From the NCBI GenBank assembly GCA_029268065.1, contig JAJUHC010000001.1, positions 176,131 to 240,130 of the forward strand: 64,000 nucleotides of DNA, written 5' to 3'. Numbering within the stretch: the first letter of the stretch is position 1; the number at the start of each line of letters is the position of its first letter. The notes beneath the pieces are model-generated. The model saw nothing but the letters and a program-made list of their open reading frames with translations, was not told where the DNA came from and did no database searches. Positions 58,594-64,000 of this stretch are shown one piece after another. Position numbers and translations under genes: made by a program. Source of the DNA: Clostridiales bacterium (GTDB lineage: Bacteria > Bacillota > Clostridia > Oscillospirales > Oscillospiraceae).

Positions 58594-58890
58594 TTGTTTG
58601 AATACATAGTGCAGCCCGGAGAATACCTGTACAGCATAGCGGCGATGTTCGACGTGAACGTTCCGTCCATACTCTCCGCAAACCCCGGGCTCTCTGCGGA
58701 GAACATTTATCCGGGGCTGAAGATTCTGGTGCCGATAAGCAACAAGCTTTACCAAAGGTTTCCCTGGTACATATACTATCCCTACCTCTTCCGCAGCAAT
58801 ACCTGGAGCTATTGGGACGACAGGCGGCGCTGGCCGGAGGGCTGGAGGGGATTCCCGGGAGAAAGCGCATATATTGGGGGTACCAAATAA
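58594..58890 (+). CDS. Small LysM-domain protein
   Basis: 98 residues. One LysM peptidoglycan-binding domain fills residues 1-50 ('YIVQPGEYLYSIAAMFDVNVPSILSANPGL...YPGLKILVPI'). The rest is rich in Tyr and Trp ('WYIYYPYLFRSNTWSYW') and Arg/Gly, of unknown function. No signal peptide. TTG 58594 is chosen: the SD GAGGTGAT (58582-58589) overlaps the nearby ATG 58588. Leaderless LysM proteins in Clostridia often associate with spores, but that is inference here. Confidence 0.8.
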   Translation: MFEYIVQPGEYLYSIAAMFDVNVPSILSANPGLSAENIYPGLKILVPISNKLYQRFPWYIYYPYLFRSNTWSYWDDRRRWPEGWRGFPGESAYIGGTK

Positions 58891-59121
58891 GCGGACGGGG
58901 CATAATATCAGTGTTATACGGATAATCAGCGGGCGCCTTGAATGAATAACCCGAATCGTTTCCACATTATTAACACATTGCCCCTTGCAAAGGGGCATGA
59001 AAAGTTGTAACATGTAGGGCGCAGAATGCGAATACGGCGGCGGAGGGTGGTGCAGGCCTCTCTTCGCCGTCCCGTGTTGCGCCTGCGATTTCCAGAATTT
59101 TACACAAAGGGGGTGCGCGTT

Positions 59122-62100
59122 TTGCTCGCGTTGAGCGAAGGACTGAAGAACGAAGCCGAATTTCAGAAGTTAATAAGCAAAATCGGGAGCGGAGGCACCC
59201 CTGTCGTTATGAGCGGCCTTGAGAGCATTCACAGGGCTGAGGTTTCCGCCGCCATAAGGCTGATAACAGGGCGTCCGGTAGTCATTATCTGCCCCGACGA
59301 GCTTGAGATGGGGCGTATGACGCGCGATCTTGATTTTCTGACCGCCGGGCAATGCCTCGCGCTTTGCTCGCGCGAGTTTACCTTCTACAACGCGGAGGGC
59401 GTTTCACGAATTTCCGAGCATGAGCGGATAAGGACACTGTACGAAATGGCGAGGGGCGCGTCGGGAGTCGTGGTTACCACGCCGGACGCGCTGATGCAGA
59501 GGGCGATACCCAAAGCAAGGCTCATGGAGGCCTACGCCGTAATAAGGCAGGGTGGGGAATACAGGCTCGAGGAACTGGCGGAAAGGCTTGTCGCCGCTGG
59601 ATACAGACGCTCCGCTCAGGTGGAGGGCGTCGGTCAGTTTTCCGTTCACGGCGGCATACTGGATTTCTTTTCGCCGGCTTTTTCCAATCCCGTTCGCTGC
59701 GAGTTCTTCGGCGACGAAGTCGACTCCATGGGCGCTTTCGACATCCTTTCGCAGCGCCGGATCGAAAACATTTCATCGGCCGAGATACTGCCGGTCGCCG
59801 AGAGCCTTGCGGGGCTCTACGACGGGGGTGAGACGGGCTTCGCTGAGGAGCTTGAAGAGCTCGCTCGTAAGATTGCGCGGCGCAAAACCGCAAAGAAGGA
59901 ACTGTTCGATAACGTATCCTCCGACATCGAGAGGCTCAAAAGCGGGCGCGTTTTTTCGGCTGCGGACAGATACATGGCGCTTCTTTATCCAGAAAACGAA
60001 ACTGCGGCGGACTACGTCCCAAAAGATGCGGTTGTGATACTCTGCGAGCCCGTGCGGGCTAAGGATAAGGCTAAAAATTACGTCTGGCAGCTTACTCAGG
60101 ACATAGACACCCTGCTGGAAGCCGGTATTCTTGACGGCTCGCTTGCTTCCGCGTTTTTTACCGGGTGGCAGGAGATATGCGACAGGCTCTCGGACCGACC
60201 CTTCGTCATGCTTGACAGCTTTACGGGGAGCGATTACCCGCTGCCGCCGCGCTCCATGCTGAATATGAGGGCAAAGCAGCTTCCGGCTTACGCCGGCAGC
60301 GTAGAAACGGCTGCGGGCGATCTTGTTTATTATCTTAAAAACGGATACAGCGCCGTTCTGCTTGCGACCGACGAGCAGAAGGCGAAAAGCTTGAAGGACT
60401 ACCTAGACAGGCACGCCATACCCTCGTCGCTGGATTACTCACTGACCAGCCTGCCGGAGCGCGGCGCGTGCGCGATAGGCATAGGCGCGCTTTCGGCGGG
60501 CGCGGAGTACCCCGATTCCAAAATCGCCGTCATGACCGAGGGGCAGATAACCGGCGCGCCCGCGAAAAAGCTGGGGATAAGGAAAAAGGCCGACAAGAAC
60601 AGGCAGAAGCTCTTAAGCTACGCCGATCTGTCCGTCGGTGACCTTGTGGTTCATGAGCATCACGGCATCGGGCGCTTTATGGGCATATTCCAGATGCCGG
60701 TCGACGGCATTCAGAAGGATTATATAAAGATATCTTATTCGGGTACGGACAGCCTCTATGTCCCCGCTACACAGCTCGACTTGGTTTCAAAATATATTGG
60801 CTCGGGCGGGGAGGACAAACAGGTCAGACTCTCAAAGCTCGGAGGCACGGACTGGCAGAAGGCAAAGTCCCGGGCAAAGAGCGTCGCAAAGGAGCTCGCT
60901 AGGGACCTTATCGCTCTCTATGCGGAAAGAAAGAGGCGCCAGGGTTTTGCGTTTTCTCCGGATTCAAGCTGGCAAAAGGAATTTGAGGACAGCTTCGGCT
61001 ATCAGGAGACTGAGGACCAGCTCGCTGCTATAAGAGACATCAAGGCCGATATGGAGAAGCCTGCGCCTATGGACAGACTGCTCTGCGGCGACGTCGGATA
61101 CGGCAAAACGGAGGTCGCCCTGCGTGCCGTCATGAAGTGCGTACTCGACGGAAAGCAGGCGGCGATACTGGTTCCGACTACCGTGCTCGCTCAGCAGCAT
61201 TATGTCACGGCGCTGAAAAGGTTTGCAAACTATCCCGTGAGGATAGAGGTGCTGAGCCGTTTCCGCACGGCGGCTGAGATAAAAAAGTCGCTTAAGAACA
61301 TCAAGGGCGGCTCGGCGGATATCATAATCGGCACGCACAGGCTTTTGCAGAAGGATGTTGAATTCAAGGACCTCGGACTTCTCGTCGTGGACGAGGAGCA
61401 GCGCTTCGGAGTCGCGCATAAGGAGCGGCTCAAGGAAATCTCAAAGCTCGTCGACGTGCTCACGCTTTCGGCAACCCCGATACCGAGGACTCTCAACATG
61501 GCGCTTTCGGGCATACGCGATATGTCGACGATTGAGGAGCCGCCTATGGACCGTCACCCGGTGCAGACATATGTGCTCGAGCACGACTGGGGCATAATCG
61601 CGGACGCGATAAGGCGTGAGGTGGCCCGCGGAGGTCAGGTTTATTACCTCCACAACCGAGTAGAGACCATAGAGAGAACCGCCTCGAGGCTTTCAAAGCT
61701 CCTGGAGGGGGTAACGGTCGCGATAGGGCACGGTCAGATGGACGAGGATACCCTCTCCGGAGTAATGGAGAGGATGGTCAGGAACGAGATACAGGTGCTC
61801 GTCTGCACTACGATAATCGAGTCGGGCATCGACATCCCCAACGTAAATACGCTGATAGTCGAGGACGCCGACAAGCTTGGGCTGGGGCAGCTCCACCAGA
61901 TACGCGGGCGCGTCGGGCGCAGCTTCCGGCATGCCTTCGCCTATCTGACCTTCAGGCAGGGAAAGGTGCTCTCGGAGGTCGCGAACAGGCGGCTTTCGGC
62001 GATCAGAGAGTTCGCGGAGTTCAATTCCGGCTTCAAGATAGCGATGCGAGACCTAGAGATACGCGGCGCGGGCAATCTTCTCGGCGCAGAGCAGTCGGGG

Positions 62101-62640
62101 CACATGGTTTCGGTCGGTTACGACATGTATCTGAAGCTGCTTGAGGAAGCGATACTTGAGGAACGCGGCGAAAAGCCGCCCAAGCGCGCCGAGTGCTCCG
62201 CTGACCTTTCGGTTTCCGCTAACATTCCGGAGCGTTATGTCCCCTCCGGCGAGCAGAGGATGGACTTGTACCGCCGCATCGCACAGATTAGGACGGAAGA
62301 TGACGCGGACGAGCTTGTCGACGAGCTCATCGACAGGTTCGGAGACCCTCCGGGAGGTGTGCTGGCGCTGATAAAAGTCGCGCTTTTGCGCGGCGAAGCA
62401 GAGAGAGCTGGCATCTGCGAAATTTCGCAGAAGGCGGGAAGCGTTCGCTTCAAGCTTATCGACTTCGATATGGCGCAGGTCTCGGCACTTTACGAAAAAC
62501 CGAATTTTAAGGGCAGAATTAAGATTGAGGCGGGCGCGGAGCCCGTGATAAGCCTCAAAATCAAAAGCAGCGACGTACTGAGAGAGGCGGCCGAGTTTGT
62601 CCGTGCTTATCACGACGCCGCAATTAAAAAGGAAGGTTGA
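59122..62640 (+). CDS. mfd: Transcription-repair coupling factor
   Basis: 1172 residues, normal length. N-terminal UvrB-like region (about 1-340), RNA polymerase-interaction domain ('LSVGDLVVHEHHGIGRFMGI' near residue 515), a RecG-like translocase with 'LCGDVGYGKTEVALRA', 'VVDEEQRFGV', 'LSATPIPRTLNMAL', 'VYYLHNRVETI', 'IIESGIDIPNVNTLIVEDAD', 'GRVGRS', and the C-terminal regulatory domain. It removes stalled RNA polymerase and recruits UvrA. TTG 59122 follows AAAGGGGG by eight bases; the 32 upstream in-frame codons are Arg-rich leader and are rejected. Confidence 0.97.
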   Translation: MLALSEGLKNEAEFQKLISKIGSGGTPVVMSGLESIHRAEVSAAIRLITGRPVVIICPDELEMGRMTRDLDFLTAGQCLALCSREFTFYNAEGVSRISEHERIRTLYEMARGASGVVVTTPDALMQRAIPKARLMEAYAVIRQGGEYRLEELAERLVAAGYRRSAQVEGVGQFSVHGGILDFFSPAFSNPVRCEFFGDEVDSMGAFDILSQRRIENISSAEILPVAESLAGLYDGGETGFAEELEELARKIARRKTAKKELFDNVSSDIERLKSGRVFSAADRYMALLYPENETAADYVPKDAVVILCEPVRAKDKAKNYVWQLTQDIDTLLEAGILDGSLASAFFTGWQEICDRLSDRPFVMLDSFTGSDYPLPPRSMLNMRAKQLPAYAGSVETAAGDLVYYLKNGYSAVLLATDEQKAKSLKDYLDRHAIPSSLDYSLTSLPERGACAIGIGALSAGAEYPDSKIAVMTEGQITGAPAKKLGIRKKADKNRQKLLSYADLSVGDLVVHEHHGIGRFMGIFQMPVDGIQKDYIKISYSGTDSLYVPATQLDLVSKYIGSGGEDKQVRLSKLGGTDWQKAKSRAKSVAKELARDLIALYAERKRRQGFAFSPDSSWQKEFEDSFGYQETEDQLAAIRDIKADMEKPAPMDRLLCGDVGYGKTEVALRAVMKCVLDGKQAAILVPTTVLAQQHYVTALKRFANYPVRIEVLSRFRTAAEIKKSLKNIKGGSADIIIGTHRLLQKDVEFKDLGLLVVDEEQRFGVAHKERLKEISKLVDVLTLSATPIPRTLNMALSGIRDMSTIEEPPMDRHPVQTYVLEHDWGIIADAIRREVARGGQVYYLHNRVETIERTASRLSKLLEGVTVAIGHGQMDEDTLSGVMERMVRNEIQVLVCTTIIESGIDIPNVNTLIVEDADKLGLGQLHQIRGRVGRSFRHAFAYLTFRQGKVLSEVANRRLSAIREFAEFNSGFKIAMRDLEIRGAGNLLGAEQSGHMVSVGYDMYLKLLEEAILEERGEKPPKRAECSADLSVSANIPERYVPSGEQRMDLYRRIAQIRTEDDADELVDELIDRFGDPPGGVLALIKVALLRGEAERAGICEISQKAGSVRFKLIDFDMAQVSALYEKPNFKGRIKIEAGAEPVISLKIKSSDVLREAAEFVRAYHDAAIKKEG

Positions 62641-62641
62641 A

Positions 62642-63766
62642 ATGAAAAAGGCAATCAGCGTTATTCTTGCGGCGGCGATATCCATATCGATTCTCGCCGG
62701 CTGCTCGCAGCCGGCACCAGAGGCGTCTCCCTCGGCAGCACCAAGCCCCTCTCCAGTCGAGGCCAAGACAAGCATAAACGGTTTCAATTCGGATTTGTAC
62801 AAGCCTGACACCCTGATGATGAAGGTGGACGGTTCTCCCGTGTATTGGACGGAATTCCTTTACTGGGTGGCATCGGACATATTCTATATATACCAATCCA
62901 CCGGCTCGTATCCCACTAACTGGGACGAGAAAATCGGGGAGGACAAAACTCTGAAAAGCTATGTCGTGGACTCGGCCAAGAACGCGATAAGCATGTACAG
63001 GGCGGTCGAGAAAAAGGCGGCGGATCTCGGCATAAAGCTTTCTGAGGAGGATGAGGCGGAGATCAACTCGGAGATTCAGGCCGGGATTGCGGCCTACGAG
63101 ACCGAGGACGCCTTCAACGAATATCTCAGGAGCAGCTACCTTGATCAGAACCTTTACCGTTATATGCTGAAGGTGTCGATATTGTACAAAAGGATATTTG
63201 AGAAAAGCTACGGAGAAAAAGCCGAGAAATTCAGTGACGCCGATACCCTGAGCTATGCTGAAAAGGAAGGGTATATCAAGGCCAAGCATATTTACATGCC
63301 GTCTTCAACGGAAGAGGACAAGGACAAAGAAGTTAAGGATAAGATGCAGAGCCTCCTCGAAAGCCTCAAGGCTGCGGGCAGCGATAAGGAGAGAGCGGAG
63401 CTTTTCGACAAGCTGATGAAGGAGAACAGCCAGGACGGAGGCCTCGCGGTCTATCCCGACGGTTATCTCTTTAAGGACGGCGACATGGATCCCCAGTTCC
63501 AAAGCGCGGCTGAAGCAATCGCTGTCGGGAGCATAAGCGATATAGTCAAGAGCAGCTACGGCTATCATATAATACTTCGGCTGCCTGTCGGCGCTGACGA
63601 TCGGGTTTTTACCTCGGAAGGAAGCTCAGAAGGCGGCACGGACACCCTCCGCTATTACGCGGCTTATGATACCTTCCGCAGAACCGTGGACGGCTGGGTC
63701 AAGGATGCGAAGACAGAAACCACAGAGGCGCTGAACAATCTCGATTTCGGCAAAATCTATAAATAA
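62642..63766 (+). CDS. PrsA-like foldase lipoprotein
   Basis: 374 residues. Signal peptide with lipobox 'SILAGC' (lipid on Cys 22), a Pro/Ser/Ala-rich linker, a SurA/PrsA-like N-terminal region ('LMMKVDGSPVYWTEFLYWVASD'), and a parvulin-type domain (about residues 215-320: 'IKAKHIYMPSS', 'FDKLMKENSQDGGLAVYPDGYLF', 'SDIVKSSYGYHIILRL'). Such proteins help exported proteins fold outside the membrane. ATG 62642 follows AAGGAAGG; starts one base after the mfd stop. Confidence 0.9.
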   Translation: MKKAISVILAAAISISILAGCSQPAPEASPSAAPSPSPVEAKTSINGFNSDLYKPDTLMMKVDGSPVYWTEFLYWVASDIFYIYQSTGSYPTNWDEKIGEDKTLKSYVVDSAKNAISMYRAVEKKAADLGIKLSEEDEAEINSEIQAGIAAYETEDAFNEYLRSSYLDQNLYRYMLKVSILYKRIFEKSYGEKAEKFSDADTLSYAEKEGYIKAKHIYMPSSTEEDKDKEVKDKMQSLLESLKAAGSDKERAELFDKLMKENSQDGGLAVYPDGYLFKDGDMDPQFQSAAEAIAVGSISDIVKSSYGYHIILRLPVGADDRVFTSEGSSEGGTDTLRYYAAYDTFRRTVDGWVKDAKTETTEALNNLDFGKIYK

Positions 63767-63788
63767 AGTCATATATGGCGACTATGGC

Positions 63789-63833
63789 GACAAAACGAGC
63801 CGCGAAGCGGGCAGCTTTGCGGCTCGTTTTGTC
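63789..63833 (+). terminator. Terminator after mfd-prsA
   Basis: GACAAAACGAGCCGC pairs with GCGGCTCGTTTTGTC, a 15-base perfect stem with an internal T run. Confidence 0.85.
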
Positions 63834-63881
63834 TGTTTAAGGACTTTTATGAGATATGAGAAACTTTTTTTAAAAAAGGTG

Positions 63882-63910
63882 TTGACAAGAGGTAGAGTGT
63901 TTGGTATATT
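63882..63910 (+). promoter_or_regulatory. Strong promoter near the window end
   Basis: Consensus TTGACA (63882-63887), exactly 17-base spacer, TATATT (63905-63910). The best -35/spacer combination in the window. Confidence 0.85.
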
Positions 63911-63916
63911 AACAAA

Positions 63917-64000
63917 GCGCCCAAACGAGGGGACCTGAAGGAAGCGGAAGCGAAGGGACTAGGCGCCGCCGGAGAAGGCGGCGGGACTGAGCCCGGAGGA
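63917..64000 (+). ncRNA. Start of an unidentified structured RNA or leader (cut by window)
   Basis: The first 84 transcribed bases have no start codon with a Shine-Dalgarno and are purine-rich with short helices: AGCGGAAGCG (GNRA-like loop) and GCCGCC-GGAGAA-GGCGGC (about 63966-63983), then GGGACTGAGCCCGGAGGA. The bias G>A>>T is typical of stable structured RNA. It is not tmRNA, SRP RNA or RNase P by their known 5' ends. Confidence 0.5.

Noticed and set aside
63917..64000. tmRNA, SRP RNA or RNase P RNA at the window end
   Set aside because: The visible 5' sequence lacks the known conserved starts of these RNAs, and too little is present to assign any class.

Overview
The window reads as mid-GC chromosome of a Gram-positive anaerobe in class Clostridia, probably a gut Oscillospirales-type lineage (inference). 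Supporting signs are the Firmicutes-style infC-rpmI-rplT operon, a dlt cluster for cell-wall esterification, a LytR-CpsA-Psr enzyme, ECF vitamin transporters (FolT, QueT), a tetrahydrofolate riboswitch, EFR1 and DUF1836 families, a sodium-pumping decarboxylase, TepA, and strong sigma-A promoters. No rRNA, prophage, CRISPR array, IS transposase or plasmid gene was seen, so this is mostly core chromosome carrying small non-coding repeats.

Layout. 1-7.05 kb: UbiB/AarF kinase (cut by the window edge) with a phasin-like coiled-coil protein, a DUF1836 regulator, an EFR1 ferredoxin-flavodoxin protein, and a five-gene operon built from an alpha/beta hydrolase-GNAT fusion, three further GNAT genes and a YjbR protein. 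7.3-11.8 kb: uppP, ftsK/spoIIIE, a LysR regulator. 11.9-19.3 kb: infC-rpmI-rplT, a CmpB-like membrane protein, deoC, folC-folT behind a THF riboswitch, cca, murC. 19.5-26.4 kb: Na+-pump decarboxylase subunits, tRNA-Pro(CGG), proBA, a PLP decarboxylase, ridA. 26.4-32.6 kb: dlt-like cluster and a FapA-family protein. 32.8-41.5 kb: FAD oxidoreductase, stand-alone E2 acyltransferase domain, LCP enzyme, lipase-like hydrolase, PAP2-related protein, a ferritin-like protein of unknown role and a frameshifted radical SAM gene. 41.5-54.9 kb: YgjP peptidase, flavodoxin, rodA, tsaE-tsaB-upp, an ABC-F protein, YdcF, then prfA-tsaC-coaE-aminotransferase-M18 peptidase and tepA. 55-64 kb: rpsF-ssb-rpsR, galU, queT, queH, a small LysM protein, mfd, a PrsA-like lipoprotein, and a strong promoter driving an unidentified structured RNA that runs off the window.

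The most interesting structure is a family of four dispersed 192-297 bp elements (19.3, 36.9, 38.8 and 53.9 kb). They have imperfect terminal inverted repeats and are chains of hairpins. Each sits directly behind a gene 3' end. Three are bounded by direct repeats, and in two of these the repeat is the host gene's own terminator hairpin. They look like non-autonomous mobile elements that target terminators. One arm hairpin differs completely in sequence between copies but stays paired, which argues that the fold itself is kept.

A second theme is start-codon choice. Shine-Dalgarno spacing repeatedly puts starts on ATC (infC), ATT (tsaB), CTG (lysR) and TTG (folC, folT, mfd, tsaC, queT, lysM) rather than on the nearest ATG or GTG. 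Vitamin and cofactor control is visible as a THF riboswitch whose expression hairpin buries the folC ribosome-binding site, and as a possible preQ1-type leader before queT, next to queH.
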